64,000 nt of DNA from Dehalogenimonas lykanthroporepellens BL-DC-9 (GCA_000143165.1 CP002084.1:1240001-1304000); one strand, 5' to 3'; numbered from the stretch's first letter, positions 53,552-63,022 are shown. Notes: generated by a model from the letters alone, not told the origin. A program made the numbers and translations.

Positions 53552-53595
53552 ACATAGTTTGCCTCCATAAGACACAGGCTCTATACTGAAGCGGC

Positions 53596-54291
53596 ATGGC
53601 CAAGATAGCCGTTGTGGAAGATGACCGTAACCTGGCCGACCTGCTGAAGTACAACCTCAGCCGGGAGGGCTTCAGCGTTGTAACCGCTACCGACGGTAGC
53701 GCCGGACTGGCGCTGATTCGCCGGGAGAAACCGGACATCATCATCAGCGACGTCATGATGCCGGGAATGGACGGATTTGAGTTGACCCGGACGCTGAGGA
53801 CGGAAACGACGGCACCGGTACTGCTCCTGACCGCCCGCAGTGAGGAAATCGATAAGGTGCTGGGACTGGAAATGGGCGCCGATGACTACCTGTCCAAGCC
53901 GTTTTCCATGCGGGAATTGGTGGCCCGGGTCAAGGCCATGCTGAGACGGCTGGAAATGACCGCCGGGACGGAAGCCGGAATACCGGCCGGATTAACGCTC
54001 CGGCTGGGCGGGTTGGAACTGGATGCCGAACGTCACCGGTTGACGGTTGGCGGCCAAGAGGTGGAACTGTCGCCCCGTGAATTTGACCTGCTGGCCTACC
54101 TGATGAATAACCGCGGCCGGGTGTTTTCCCGCCAGTCGCTGGTGGACCGGGTGTGGGGTTACGACTATCCGGGCGACGAACGGACGGTGGACGTCCATGT
54201 CCGCTGGCTGAGACAAAAAATAGAGACCGACCCGGCGCGGCCGCACCACCTGGTGACGGTGCGAGGCGTCGGTTACAAGTTCGAGGAATAA
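53596..54291 (+). CDS. OmpR/PhoB-family response regulator
   Basis: The 231-residue protein has a receiver with acidic pocket 'IAVVEDDRNLADLL', phosphorylated Asp in 'IIISDVMMPGMDG' and Lys in 'DDYLSKPFSMRELVARV', then a winged helix (about 135-229) with 'LSPREFDLLAYLMNNRGRVF' and recognition helix 'DERTVDVHVRWLRQKIE'. It is followed one base later by a PhoR-like kinase gene. The nearby promoters with 11-bp direct repeats and the pst operon suggest a PhoB/PhoP role; this is a strong inference, not proof. Confidence 0.92.
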   Translation: MAKIAVVEDDRNLADLLKYNLSREGFSVVTATDGSAGLALIRREKPDIIISDVMMPGMDGFELTRTLRTETTAPVLLLTARSEEIDKVLGLEMGADDYLSKPFSMRELVARVKAMLRRLEMTAGTEAGIPAGLTLRLGGLELDAERHRLTVGGQEVELSPREFDLLAYLMNNRGRVFSRQSLVDRVWGYDYPGDERTVDVHVRWLRQKIETDPARPHHLVTVRGVGYKFEE

Positions 54292-54292
54292 G

Positions 54293-55624
54293 ATGACCGA
54301 ACAACTGCTGAGACGGCTGATGGTGACCTCTGTCATCACCATCGCGGTGGCCATATTCATTACCGGACTGGTGAGAGGGTTCTCCGTGACCCTGCTTATT
54401 GCCGGCATTGCCGCCGCGGTGGCGGTAGCGGTAACCATCTACCTGATGGTGCCCTCTACCACCGACGACGAGGCTGAGATAGAGCTGGCGCTTAAGCGCC
54501 TGGGCGGGGGCGAAGCGCCGGAGAAGGTTCGGTTGGTGGCCATCGGTGAACTGGCCGACATCAAGCACGCCTTCAACGAAATGGCGCGCAAGGTGGGCGG
54601 CCGGTTGAAGACACTGACGGCCGAGCGCAATCGGATGGATCTGGTGCTGGCTCACGTCGGCGACGCCATCTTCATGGTGGACAAGAATACCGAAATTACC
54701 CACCTCAATGACGCCGCCGTCAGGATGTTCCATCTGGATAAGAAAGAAAAGGGGCAGACCTTCATGAGCGCGGTGCGCAACCATGAGATGGAGGAGATGA
54801 TCCGTAAATGCGTTGCCACCGGTCGCCGCCAGGAAAAAGAGATAGAGTCCCGGCCCGGCAGACGGCAGTACAGCGTCACGGTGACGCCGATACACAACGA
54901 GAGCGGCGCCGTCATCGTGGTGCGCGATCTGACCAACCTCAAACGGCTGGAAACGGTGAGACGGGACTTCGTAGCCAATATCTCACATGAACTGCGAACG
55001 CCTATCGCCTCGTTGAAACTGCTGGCCGAAACATTGAAGGAAGGGGCCATGGCCGACCAGGAAGTGGCGGCCGATTTTCTCAACCGTATCAGCGTGGAAG
55101 CCGACAAGATGGGGCAACTGGTAGATGAACTGGGCGAGTTGTCACGCATTGAAAGCGGCGCCGCACCGCTGGACAAGCGACCGATGGACGCCGGAGCGGT
55201 GATGACCACAGTGGTCGGACGGCTTCAGAACCAGGCCGACCGCGCCAAGCTGACGCTGGAAGTGGCTACCGTGGACGGCTTGCCGGCAGTACGGGCCGAC
55301 GCCGGGCGGATAGAGCAGGTGCTGATGAACCTGACCCACAACGCCATCAAGTTCACGCCGGCCGGCGGCAGGATAACGCTGACGGCGGGAATCTCCGAAA
55401 AAGGCATCGAGATAAAGGTGACCGATACCGGCGCCGGCATCACCGCCGACGACCTGCCGCGCATTTTCGAGCGGTTCTACAAGGCTGACAAGGCCAGGAG
55501 CGGCGGCGGCACCGGGCTGGGGCTGGCCATCGCCAAACATATCGTCCACGCCCACGGCGGGGAGATAAGAGCCGAGAGTTCACCGGGGCAGGGAACTACC
55601 ATTTCCTTCACTTTGCCAAAGTAG
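54293..55624 (+). CDS. PhoR-like sensor histidine kinase
   Basis: The 443-residue kinase has two closely spaced N-terminal helices ('[18 protein letters not shown]', '[19 protein letters not shown]') with almost no extracytoplasmic domain, a HAMP-like linker, a PAS domain (about residues 110-215, '[19 protein letters not shown]'), the H box '[19 protein letters not shown]', N box '[15 protein letters not shown]', and G boxes '[19 protein letters not shown]' and '[13 protein letters not shown]'. The lack of a sensory loop fits PhoR, which reads phosphate through PstB and PhoU rather than directly. Confidence 0.92.
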   Translation: MTEQLLRRLMVTSVITIAVAIFITGLVRGFSVTLLIAGIAAAVAVAVTIYLMVPSTTDDEAEIELALKRLGGGEAPEKVRLVAIGELADIKHAFNEMARKVGGRLKTLTAERNRMDLVLAHVGDAIFMVDKNTEITHLNDAAVRMFHLDKKEKGQTFMSAVRNHEMEEMIRKCVATGRRQEKEIESRPGRRQYSVTVTPIHNESGAVIVVRDLTNLKRLETVRRDFVANISHELRTPIASLKLLAETLKEGAMADQEVAADFLNRISVEADKMGQLVDELGELSRIESGAAPLDKRPMDAGAVMTTVVGRLQNQADRAKLTLEVATVDGLPAVRADAGRIEQVLMNLTHNAIKFTPAGGRITLTAGISEKGIEIKVTDTGAGITADDLPRIFERFYKADKARSGGGTGLGLAIAKHIVHAHGGEIRAESSPGQGTTISFTLPK

Positions 55625-55656
55625 TCCACAGCCTGAACCAGACAACGGGAGCCGAT

Positions 55657-56679
55657 ATGAACGTCATAGACCTGAGAAGCGACACCATCACCCACCCGAC
55701 GCCGGAGATGCGCCGGGCGATGTTCGAGGCCGAGGTGGGCGACGATGTCTTCGGCGAAGACCCGACGGTCAACCGCCTGGAAGCCCTGTCAGCGGAAATG
55801 ACCGGCAAGGAAGCCGGCCTGTACACCCCTTCCGGCACCATGAGCAACCTGATAGCAGTGCTGGCCCATACCCGGCGCGGCGATGAGATCATACTGGGCG
55901 ACCGGAGCCATATCTTCCTGAATGAGGCCGGAGGCGCGGCTGTTTTCGGCGGACTGTCGCTGAGAACGGTACCCAATGCCGACGACGGCACCATCGAGCT
56001 CGATGTCATCGAACAGGCGGTACGCGACGACAATATCCACTTTCCGCCGAGCACCCTGCTGTGCCTGGAAAATACCCACAACTTCTGCGGCGGCGCGCCG
56101 CTGTCGGCGGAATATACCCGTGCCGCCGGCGAAACGGCACGGCAGTATGGGCTGAAAGTTCACCTGGACGGGGCCCGCCTGTTCAACGCGGCTGTTGCCC
56201 TGAAGGTGACGGCCGCCGAGCTGTGCGCCCCGACCGATTCGGTTTGCCTGTGCCTGTCCAAGGGGCTGTCGGCGCCGGTGGGTTCGGTACTGTGCGGCGA
56301 CCGGGACTTCATCAACCGGGCGCGAAAACTGCGCAAGATGTGCGGCGGCGGCATGCGCCAGGCCGGGGTCATCGCCGCGGCAGGCATCACCGCGCTGGAA
56401 ACGATGACCGAACGATTGAGTGAAGACCACGCCAACGCGCGGCGGCTGGCCGAGGGACTGAGCCGACTGTCGGGAATAGAGGTCGAGATGCCGCAGACCA
56501 ACATCGTGCTATTCCGCCCTGGCAGTGACGCCGGGGAATTCGTGAACCGGGCGGAATCTGCCGGCGTCAGGCTGATAGCCATCGACCGGCGGCAGGCGCG
56601 GGCGGTCACTCACCGGATGGTGACGACCGAAGACATCGACGAGGCAGTCCGGCGGCTGGCGGGGCTGACCGGCAACTGA
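55657..56679 (+). CDS. ltaE: low-specificity L-threonine aldolase
   Basis: The 340-residue PLP enzyme shows '[18 protein letters not shown]', '[17 protein letters not shown]', '[11 protein letters not shown]', '[17 protein letters not shown]' (Asp that binds PLP nitrogen), the Lys in '[20 protein letters not shown]', and '[18 protein letters not shown]'. It splits threonine or allo-threonine into glycine and acetaldehyde. It follows the PhoR-like kinase gene by 32 bases but has its own terminator. Its link to phosphate control is likely positional only. Confidence 0.93.
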   Translation: MNVIDLRSDTITHPTPEMRRAMFEAEVGDDVFGEDPTVNRLEALSAEMTGKEAGLYTPSGTMSNLIAVLAHTRRGDEIILGDRSHIFLNEAGGAAVFGGLSLRTVPNADDGTIELDVIEQAVRDDNIHFPPSTLLCLENTHNFCGGAPLSAEYTRAAGETARQYGLKVHLDGARLFNAAVALKVTAAELCAPTDSVCLCLSKGLSAPVGSVLCGDRDFINRARKLRKMCGGGMRQAGVIAAAGITALETMTERLSEDHANARRLAEGLSRLSGIEVEMPQTNIVLFRPGSDAGEFVNRAESAGVRLIAIDRRQARAVTHRMVTTEDIDEAVRRLAGLTGN

Positions 56680-56710
56680 TACTTGTAACCTTTACTCTCC
56701 TCAGAGACCA

Positions 56711-56740
56711 ACGGAAGCGTTTTGCTTCCGTTTTGTTTTA
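56711..56740 (+). terminator. intrinsic terminator after the threonine aldolase gene
   Basis: ACGGAAGC and GCTTCCGT pair around GTTTT, followed by TTTGTTTTA. Confidence 0.85.
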
Positions 56741-56747
56741 CCCGGAT

Positions 56748-56825
56748 TCTTAACATAGTGTTAATCCATTCTTAAATTATTTTTCACAAAGCCTTAACCG
56801 GACCTTAAACTCCGCCCTTCATAAT
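56748..56825 (+). promoter_or_regulatory. Pho-type direct repeats and -10 box before alkaline phosphatase
   Basis: Six heptamers start exactly 11 bp apart: TCTTAAC (56748), TGTTAAT (56759), TCTTAAA (56770), a degenerate TTTTCAC (56781), CCTTAAC (56792) and CCTTAAA (56803). The last ends 10 bp before CATAAT (56820-56825). The geometry equals that of PhoB/PhoP promoters, where the repeats replace the -35 box. Confidence 0.8.
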
Positions 56826-56920
56826 GATGTCAGCGCCCACTTCCCGAATAAAAGCAGGAGGTTATATGAGATAGAGGATTCCGAACAGCGGCCAATTCCC
56901 GAAAAATATTGGAGGAAAAG

Positions 56921-58321
56921 GTGAAAACAAAAAAGCATATGTTCCGGTTGATGGTAACGGCACTGAGCGTTACCGCCATTCTGCTGACATCGGTTACCGG
57001 CGTCAGCGCCAAGACCGAAATCAAGAAAAACGACGCCAATCTGCCAAAAAATATCATTGTCATGATAGCCGACGGCTGGGGCTATAACCAGGTGCTATCC
57101 ACCAACTACTACCAGGGCGTCAACAAACAAAGCTATGAACTGTTCCCGGTCAAGGCCGGCATGAGCCACTACGAAGTGGAGAAAAGCAACGGCGAACCCA
57201 TCATCTACGGCTACGACCCGGTCGCCATGTGGAGCGATTTCGACTACGCCAAACAGAACGCCACCGATTCGGCCTCGTCGGGTACGGCCATCGCCTCAGG
57301 TGAAAAGACCTTCAGCGGCATGATCGGCTGGAGCATCGACGGCGAGCCGATCTACCTGATAACCGAACTGGCCGAGGAGTTGGGCAAATCTACCGGCGTA
57401 GTCACTTCGGTACAGATTTCGCACGCCACTCCGGCTTCCTTCGTGGCTCACAACGCTTCCCGCAATAACTATTCTGACATTGCCAACGAGATGATCCTAT
57501 CCAGCGCCACCGACGTCATCATGGGTGCCGGCAATCCCTACTTCGATAATGACGGAAATGAGCTATCATCCGGCAATTTCAGATATATCGGCGGCGAAAG
57601 CACCTGGGAGGGGCTGTTGGCTGGCACCATCGGCAACGACGCCAACGGTGACGGTAGCGTCGATTACTGGAATCTCATCCAGGACAAGGACGACTTCCAG
57701 TCCTTAATGACCGGTGAAACCCCGGGACGGATCATCGGCATCGCCCAGGTAGCTACTACCCTGCAACAGTCCCGCTCCGGCAACGGCTCCGCCGACCCCT
57801 GCACCGTTCCTTTCAACGACAACGTACCGACGCTGGCCGAGATGTCGGTCGGCGCGCTGAACGTACTCGACGCCGACCCGGACGGCTTCTTCCTGATGAT
57901 CGAGGGCGGCGCTGTCGACTGGGCCGGACACGATAACCAGTCAGGTCGGCTGATAGAGGAAATGACCGACTACAACACGGCGGTCGAGGCCGTCATCAAT
58001 TACCTGAAGGCCAACAAACTCTGGGATGACACCCTGCTCATCGTAACCGGCGACCACGAAACCGGCTACCTATGGGGTCCCGATTCCGGGGCAACCGATA
58101 ATGGTCCGGTCTGGAATCCAATCGTCAATAACGGCGCCGGCAATCTCCCAGGCATGGCCTGGTATTCAGGAGACCATACCAATCAGCTCATTCCTTTCTT
58201 CGCCACCGGCAAGGGACACCAGCTGGTGAGAGCCTACCTCGATGAAACCGACCCGGTACGCGGCAAATATCTGGACAATAGCAACATCGGTAAGCTGATG
58301 TTCGATATCTGGGATCGCTAA
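56921..58321 (+). CDS. phoA: alkaline phosphatase, secreted
   Basis: GTG 56921 (VKTKKHMFRL) is chosen because GGAGG (56911-56915) is 5 bases upstream; the TTG at 56909 includes that site. The 466-residue protein has a Sec signal ('MVTALSVTAILLTSVTGVSA'), metal Asp in 'IIVMIADGWGYNQV', catalytic Ser in 'NATDSASSGTAIASG' (DSA motif), 'MIEGGAVDWAGHDNQ' and 'LLIVTGDHETGYLWGP' for the zinc site, and a C-terminal His in 'YSGDHTNQLIPF'. It releases phosphate from organic esters outside the cell and lies under the Pho-type promoter. Confidence 0.93.
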   Translation: MKTKKHMFRLMVTALSVTAILLTSVTGVSAKTEIKKNDANLPKNIIVMIADGWGYNQVLSTNYYQGVNKQSYELFPVKAGMSHYEVEKSNGEPIIYGYDPVAMWSDFDYAKQNATDSASSGTAIASGEKTFSGMIGWSIDGEPIYLITELAEELGKSTGVVTSVQISHATPASFVAHNASRNNYSDIANEMILSSATDVIMGAGNPYFDNDGNELSSGNFRYIGGESTWEGLLAGTIGNDANGDGSVDYWNLIQDKDDFQSLMTGETPGRIIGIAQVATTLQQSRSGNGSADPCTVPFNDNVPTLAEMSVGALNVLDADPDGFFLMIEGGAVDWAGHDNQSGRLIEEMTDYNTAVEAVINYLKANKLWDDTLLIVTGDHETGYLWGPDSGATDNGPVWNPIVNNGAGNLPGMAWYSGDHTNQLIPFFATGKGHQLVRAYLDETDPVRGKYLDNSNIGKLMFDIWDR

Positions 58322-58342
58322 CCCACTCTTTTTTAGCCAACC

Positions 58343-58375
58343 GGCAGGCCGGAGAAAACTCCGGCCTGCCCTTTT
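58343..58375 (+). terminator. intrinsic terminator of the alkaline phosphatase gene
   Basis: GGCAGGCCGGAG and CTCCGGCCTGCC form a 12-bp stem with an AAAA loop, followed by CTTTTCC. Confidence 0.88.
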
Positions 58376-58403
58376 CCGGCGAAACAGTGCCGGTTAAAGT
58401 AAA

Positions 58404-58459
58404 CCTTAACAAAACCTTAACATTGCCTTAACGAGGCCTTAAACATCGGGATTTATACT
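58404..58459 (+). promoter_or_regulatory. Pho-type direct repeats and -10 box before mgsA-pst
   Basis: Four heptamers at exact 11-bp steps: CCTTAAC (58404), CCTTAAC (58415), CCTTAAC (58426), CCTTAAA (58437). The last ends 10 bp before TATACT (58454-58459). No -35 box is present. Same structure as the promoter at 56748-56825. Confidence 0.88.
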
Positions 58460-58499
58460 GAAGCCGGAGAACGAAAAAAGGACAAGAACCGACAAGAAA

Positions 58500-58940
58500 A
58501 TGAACAACATCACCCTGGCGCTTATCGCCCACGACAACAAGAAGGAAGAGATGCTGTCACTGGTCAGGAACCACCGCGAACGGCTGTCCCGCCTGTCGCT
58601 GGTCGCCACCCGCTCCACCGGCCAGTTGATTCAGGCGCGCACCGACCTGCCGGTGACGCTGATGCAGAGCGGCCCGATGGGTGGCGACCAGCAGATAGGT
58701 TCGCTGGTGGCCTCCGGCGTGGTTAAGGCAGTCATCTTCCTGCGCGACCCGCTGACGGTCCAGCCGCACGAACCCGATGTCACCGCCCTGCTGAGACTGT
58801 GCGACGTCCACAACGTCCCGCTGGCCACCAATGTCGCCAGCGCCGAAGCGGTACTGCACCTGATATTCGAGCATGGCGACATCATCAAGGAAGCCTCGCT
58901 CCGCGCCCGTTTCTTAACCGGGGCCATGTCAGCCCTGTAA
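58500..58940 (+). CDS. mgsA: methylglyoxal synthase
   Basis: The 146-residue protein has 'LALIAHDNKKEEMLSLV', 'VATRSTGQLIQARTDLPVT' , 'LMQSGPMGGDQQIGSLVASG' (GPxGGDxQIG), 'VIFLRDPLTVQPHEPDV' with the catalytic Asp, and 'LLRLCDVHNVPLATNVASAE'. MgsA converts dihydroxyacetone phosphate to methylglyoxal and free phosphate, and is strongly inhibited by phosphate in known enzymes. As first gene behind a Pho-type promoter, 39 bases before pstS, it is likely induced when phosphate is low. Confidence 0.94.
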   Translation: MNNITLALIAHDNKKEEMLSLVRNHRERLSRLSLVATRSTGQLIQARTDLPVTLMQSGPMGGDQQIGSLVASGVVKAVIFLRDPLTVQPHEPDVTALLRLCDVHNVPLATNVASAEAVLHLIFEHGDIIKEASLRARFLTGAMSAL

Positions 58941-58979
58941 AGATAGATTATTTCAAGATAAAAGAAAAAGGAGAAAACA

Positions 58980-59897
58980 TTGAAATCCAAAAGATTCCTG
59001 AAATGGTTCACTCTGCCCCTGGCCCTGGTACTCTCGCTGTCGCTGGTGGTTACCGGCTGTACCGATGGCGATGACCCCGACCCGACTTCAACCGGTGAGA
59101 CGCTGTCCGGCTTCATCGACGTGACCGGCTCCAACACGGTAACCCCCGTCTCCTCAGCCTGGGCCGAGGAATTCATGGACCAGCACCCGGCAGTCAGCAT
59201 CGCCGTTTCCGGTCCGGGTTCCGGGGCCGGCATCGCCGCCTTCATCAACAAGACGACCGATATCGCCCAGTCCTCCCGCCCGATGAAGGATTCCGAAAAA
59301 CAGCAGGCTACCGCGGCCGGCGTCACCGTGGTGGAAACCAGGGTAGCCCTGGACGCCCTGTCAGTGGTGGTCAACCCGAATAACCCGGTCAGTGAACTGA
59401 CTATCCAGCAGTTGTCCGACATCTATTCCGGCAAGATAACCAACTGGAGTCAGTTGGGCGGCAACAACGCACCCATCGTGGCTCTCTCCCGCGACACCAA
59501 CTCCGGCACCTACGCCTATTTCCTGGAAGAGGTGGTTCAACTGAAGCTGACCGGTAATTCGGATAAGTCCATCCAGTACGCTCCCGCCATCCAGTTACTG
59601 CCTTCGACCGAGGTCGGCATCACCCAGGTAGCCCAGAACGCCAACGCCATCTTCTACGCCGGCATGGGTTATGTGGACAACTCGGTCAAGGCCATCGCCG
59701 TCAAGAAGACCGCCGATGACCCGGCCGTCAGCCCTGCGCTGGCCACCGCCAAGGACGGCAGTTATGCCATCGCCCGTTACCTGTACTTCTACACCGACGG
59801 CCAGCCGACCGGTATCATCAAGGCCTTCATCGACTTTGCCCTGTCCCCCGCCGGCCAGGCCATCGTCGAAGAAATGGGCTTCGTCGCCATATCCTGA
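58980..59897 (+). CDS. pstS: phosphate ABC transporter substrate-binding lipoprotein
   Basis: TTG 58980 has AAAGGAG (58967-58973) upstream. The 305-residue protein has a lipobox 'LVVTGCTDG' at about residue 24, and PstS phosphate loops 'VTGSNTVTPVSSAWAEEFM', 'VSGPGSGAGIAAFINKTTDI', 'SSRPMKDSEKQ', and 'ALSRDTNSGTYAYFLEEV'. It captures phosphate outside the membrane and hands it to PstCA. A 14-bp hairpin follows the gene. Confidence 0.95.
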   Translation: MKSKRFLKWFTLPLALVLSLSLVVTGCTDGDDPDPTSTGETLSGFIDVTGSNTVTPVSSAWAEEFMDQHPAVSIAVSGPGSGAGIAAFINKTTDIAQSSRPMKDSEKQQATAAGVTVVETRVALDALSVVVNPNNPVSELTIQQLSDIYSGKITNWSQLGGNNAPIVALSRDTNSGTYAYFLEEVVQLKLTGNSDKSIQYAPAIQLLPSTEVGITQVAQNANAIFYAGMGYVDNSVKAIAVKKTADDPAVSPALATAKDGSYAIARYLYFYTDGQPTGIIKAFIDFALSPAGQAIVEEMGFVAIS

Positions 59898-59914
59898 AAT
59901 CACCCGCCGCAATT

Positions 59915-59951
59915 TGTCCACCGCCCCGATACCCTCCCGGGGCGGTGGACA
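59915..59951 (+). terminator. 14-bp hairpin after pstS
   Basis: TGTCCACCGCCCCG pairs exactly with CGGGGCGGTGGACA. No U-run follows. It may protect or attenuate the mRNA so that pstS exceeds the downstream genes. TATAAT at 59961-59966 follows, but no -35 box is visible. Confidence 0.55.
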
Positions 59952-59998
59952 GGCGTATGTTATAATTGGGCATCAAACTCCTGACAGGAACAAGAGTA

Positions 59999-60379
59999 AT
60001 GGAACATCATAAACTGATACTGCCGGAACACCTGAACCACGACGGATTTCTCTTCGGCGGCAATATGCTGAAGTGGATAGATGAGTTCGCCTATATTACC
60101 GCCTCCCAGGAATTCCCGGACAACCGGTTCGTGACGGTGGCGCTGGATAATGTGGCCTTTCACCACGCGGTAGCCGGCGGCGAGATCATCCGTTTCGTGG
60201 TGGAGCTGAACCGCCTGGGCAAGACCTCAGCCCAGTACCACGTCAGAGCCTTTGGTACCAGGCGACACGCCTGCCCGGAAACCATTTTATTCGAAACCCG
60301 CATCACCTTCGTTTCGGTGGACGAGGCGGGGTTGAAGAGGGTAATCCGGCGACCGGAGGACAAGAACGGCAAAGAATGA
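59999..60379 (+). CDS. hotdog-fold acyl-CoA thioesterase
   Basis: ATG 59999 (MEHHKLILPEHLNHDG) is preferred to 59966. The 126-residue protein shows 'HDGFLFGGNMLKWIDEFAYI' (HxGxxxGGxxxxxxDE, the YciA/acyl-CoA thioesterase pattern) and 'FVTVALDNVAFHHAVAGGEI'. It hydrolyses acyl-CoA thioesters. It is unusual between pstS and pstC, in the same direction; pstC begins ten bases after its stop. Confidence 0.9.
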   Translation: MEHHKLILPEHLNHDGFLFGGNMLKWIDEFAYITASQEFPDNRFVTVALDNVAFHHAVAGGEIIRFVVELNRLGKTSAQYHVRAFGTRRHACPETILFETRITFVSVDEAGLKRVIRRPEDKNGKE

Positions 60380-60389
60380 CGAGCTTGAT

Positions 60390-61313
60390 ATGAAAGTGTC
60401 ATCCCCCCTAAGCGATATCCGGCTGAAGGCGAAGCGCCGGCCGCTGGAAAAAGCCATCGAATGGACCATCCGGCTGTCGGGCCTGCTGGCCATCATCGTC
60501 CTGCTGGGTGTTTTCGTCATCCTGTTGCAACAGGGAGTGCCGGCGCTGTTTCTCACCAACCCATGGGACTTTCTGACCGGCAGTACCTGGCAACCGCTGT
60601 CCGAACCGCCGGTGCTGGAAATTTCCCAGTTCTTCGTCGCCACGCTGTGGGTGACGGCGGTCTCCACCCTGCTGGCGGTACCGGTGGGAGTGGCGGCCGC
60701 GGTTTACCTGGCCGAAATCGCCCCGCGGCGGGTCAGTGATATAGTAAAACCGCTGGTGGAACTGCTCTCCGGCTTCCCCTCGGTGGTCATGGGTTTCATC
60801 GGTCTGACGCTGTTGTCGCCCTGGGTGCAGACCACCTTCGGCCTGAATACGGGGCTGACCGGTTTTACCGCCGGTATCATGCTGTCGATGATGAGCCTGC
60901 CGGTTATCGTTTCGGTGTCGGAGGACGCCCTGCGGGCGGTGCCGGACGAATTCCGCCAGGCCTCTTACGGCCTGGGCGCCACCAAGTGGGAGACCATCTG
61001 GAACGTATCTCTGCCGGCGGCTTTGTCCGGAGTTTCGGCGGCCATCATGCTGGGCGTCGGCCGGGCCATCGGCGAAACGATGACGGTGCTGATGGTAGCC
61101 GGCGGAGCGCTGGCAGTGCCGAACTCTCCTTTCGAACCGATGATGCCGATGACTGCGGCGGTGGCCTCCGGTATCGGCAACGCCGTGCGCGGCGGGCCGC
61201 AGTACCAGGCGCTGTTCGCCATCGGGCTGATACTGTTTATCCTGACATTCCTGGTAAATCTTATCGCGGCGCGCGTCCTGGACGCCCAGAAGCGCAAGTT
61301 TGCGAGGAACTGA
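60390..61313 (+). CDS. pstC: phosphate ABC transporter permease PstC
   Basis: The 307-residue protein has six helices, 'TLLAVPVGVAAAVYLAEIAP', 'LLSGFPSVVMGFIGLTLLSP', the EAA loop 'EFRQASYGLGATKWETIWN' and 'GRAIGETMTVLMVAGG'. This is PstC, with the N-terminal basic cytoplasmic arm before helix 1. It forms the phosphate channel with PstA. Confidence 0.95.
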   Translation: MKVSSPLSDIRLKAKRRPLEKAIEWTIRLSGLLAIIVLLGVFVILLQQGVPALFLTNPWDFLTGSTWQPLSEPPVLEISQFFVATLWVTAVSTLLAVPVGVAAAVYLAEIAPRRVSDIVKPLVELLSGFPSVVMGFIGLTLLSPWVQTTFGLNTGLTGFTAGIMLSMMSLPVIVSVSEDALRAVPDEFRQASYGLGATKWETIWNVSLPAALSGVSAAIMLGVGRAIGETMTVLMVAGGALAVPNSPFEPMMPMTAAVASGIGNAVRGGPQYQALFAIGLILFILTFLVNLIAARVLDAQKRKFARN

Positions 61314-61314
61314 T

Positions 61315-62181
61315 TTGAGCGCCTATATCAAGAGTCATGTTCACAACCGGCGCATCTTCACTCAGCGGGTGGCAGTGACCCTGCTGGCGACAGCCACGGC
61401 ACTGGTGGTCATCCCCATCATCTTCATCCTGATTTACATGATAGTCAACGGGTATTCCGTCATTGACTGGGCTTTTTTGACCGAGGCCCCGTCCCGGGCC
61501 GGCAAGGAAGGCGGCATCCTGCCGGCCATCATCGGCACCTTCTACCTTATGGTGGGCACAATTATCTTCGCCCTGCCCATCGGGGTGATGGCTGGCATCT
61601 ACCTGTCCGAATACGCCGGGGACAGCTGGCTGACCCGACTGATCAACCTGGCCATCATCAATCTGGCCGGCGTACCCAGCATCGTCTTCGGCCTGTTCGG
61701 TCTGTCGGTCTTCGTGCTGACACTGGACCTGGGCATGTCGCTCTTGGCGGCTTCACTGACCCTGGCGGCTCAGGCGCTGGCCATGACCATCACCACGTCA
61801 CGCGAATCCATATCCGCCATACCCAAGGAGTACCGCGAAGGCAGTCTGGCCATCGGCGTTTCCAAATGGCAGACCATCCGCCACGCGGTACTGCCGGAGG
61901 CGTTCCCAGGCATCCTGACCGGCGCCATCCTGGCCATGAGCCGGGCGGCCGGCGAAACTGCGCCTATCCTGGTAGTCGGCGCCGCCTTCCTGGTGCCTGG
62001 ACTGCCGGGGTCACCCTTCGACCGTTTCATGGCCCTGCCCTATCATCTGTACACCGTCTCCGCCCATGTGCCGGGGATGCCGAAGGAAGTAATGTGGGGC
62101 GTAGCCCTGGTGCTGGTGGCCATGGTGCTGTTCTTCAACATCCTGGTGACCATCGTCCGAATCAAAACCCGCAAGAGGTAA
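61315..62181 (+). CDS. pstA: phosphate ABC transporter permease PstA
   Basis: TTG 61315 (MSAYIKSHVHN), one base after the pstC stop and with GAGGA upstream, is preferred to TTG 61300, which overlaps pstC. The 288-residue protein has 'PIGVMAGIYLSEYAGDSWLT', 'INLAGVPSIVFGLFGLSVFV', 'EYREGSLAIGVSKWQTIRH' (EAA loop) and 'AMSRAAGETAPILVVGAAF', diagnostic of PstA. Confidence 0.94.
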   Translation: MSAYIKSHVHNRRIFTQRVAVTLLATATALVVIPIIFILIYMIVNGYSVIDWAFLTEAPSRAGKEGGILPAIIGTFYLMVGTIIFALPIGVMAGIYLSEYAGDSWLTRLINLAIINLAGVPSIVFGLFGLSVFVLTLDLGMSLLAASLTLAAQALAMTITTSRESISAIPKEYREGSLAIGVSKWQTIRHAVLPEAFPGILTGAILAMSRAAGETAPILVVGAAFLVPGLPGSPFDRFMALPYHLYTVSAHVPGMPKEVMWGVALVLVAMVLFFNILVTIVRIKTRKR

Positions 62182-62184
62182 ACA

Positions 62185-63009
62185 ATGGATATCAGACCCA
62201 CAATTGAGATAACCAGGCCGGATACCGAACGTGTCTGTACTGAGAACAAACTCCGACTGGAAAAAGTGAACATGTATTACGGCAGTTTTCAGGCGCTCAA
62301 GGATATTTCGCTGGACATCCCGTCCTGCGGCATCACCGCCCTGATCGGACCGTCAGGGTGCGGCAAATCAACCGCCCTGCGCATTTTCAACCGGATGAAC
62401 GACCTCATACCCATCGCCCGGGTGGAAGGACTGGCCGAGTTCGACGGCATAAACATCTACGACAAAAGCGTCGACGTGGTGGAACTGCGCAAACGGGTGG
62501 GCATGGTCTTTCAGAAACCCAACCCCTTTCCCATGTCCATCTTCGACAATATCGCCTACGGGCCGCGGCGACACGGCATCCGTAAGCGACAGGTGCTGGA
62601 GGAGATTGTGGAGCGGAGCCTGCGCCAAGCGGCGCTGTGGGACGAGGTCAAGGATAAGCTGGGGCAGTCAGGGCTGTCCATCTCCGGCGGCCAGCAACAG
62701 CGTTTGTGTATCGCCCGGGTGCTGGCAGTGGAACCGGAAGTCATCCTGATGGATGAACCCTGCTCGGCGCTGGACCCCATCGCCACGCTGAAAATTGAAG
62801 ACCTGATGCGCCAGCTGGCGCCGCAATATACCATCGTCATCGTCACTCACAACATGCAACAGGCGGCCCGGGTGTCCGACCAGACGGCTTTTTTCATGGT
62901 GGACGACAACCGCTCCGGACACCTGGTGGAATACGGCCCCACCGGCGAACTGTTCACCAACCCCCGCGACAAGCGCACCGAAGACTACATCACCGGCCGG
63001 TTCGGCTAG
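62185..63009 (+). CDS. pstB: phosphate ABC transporter ATP-binding protein
   Basis: The 274-residue ATPase has '[20 protein letters not shown]', Walker A '[19 protein letters not shown]' (PstB-type), '[18 protein letters not shown]', signature '[15 protein letters not shown]', and Walker B '[15 protein letters not shown]'. It energises PstCA. The 'NPFPMSI' element is typical of PstB. Confidence 0.96.
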   Translation: MDIRPTIEITRPDTERVCTENKLRLEKVNMYYGSFQALKDISLDIPSCGITALIGPSGCGKSTALRIFNRMNDLIPIARVEGLAEFDGINIYDKSVDVVELRKRVGMVFQKPNPFPMSIFDNIAYGPRRHGIRKRQVLEEIVERSLRQAALWDEVKDKLGQSGLSISGGQQQRLCIARVLAVEPEVILMDEPCSALDPIATLKIEDLMRQLAPQYTIVIVTHNMQQAARVSDQTAFFMVDDNRSGHLVEYGPTGELFTNPRDKRTEDYITGRFG

Positions 63010-63022
63010 AGAGGGAAAAGAC

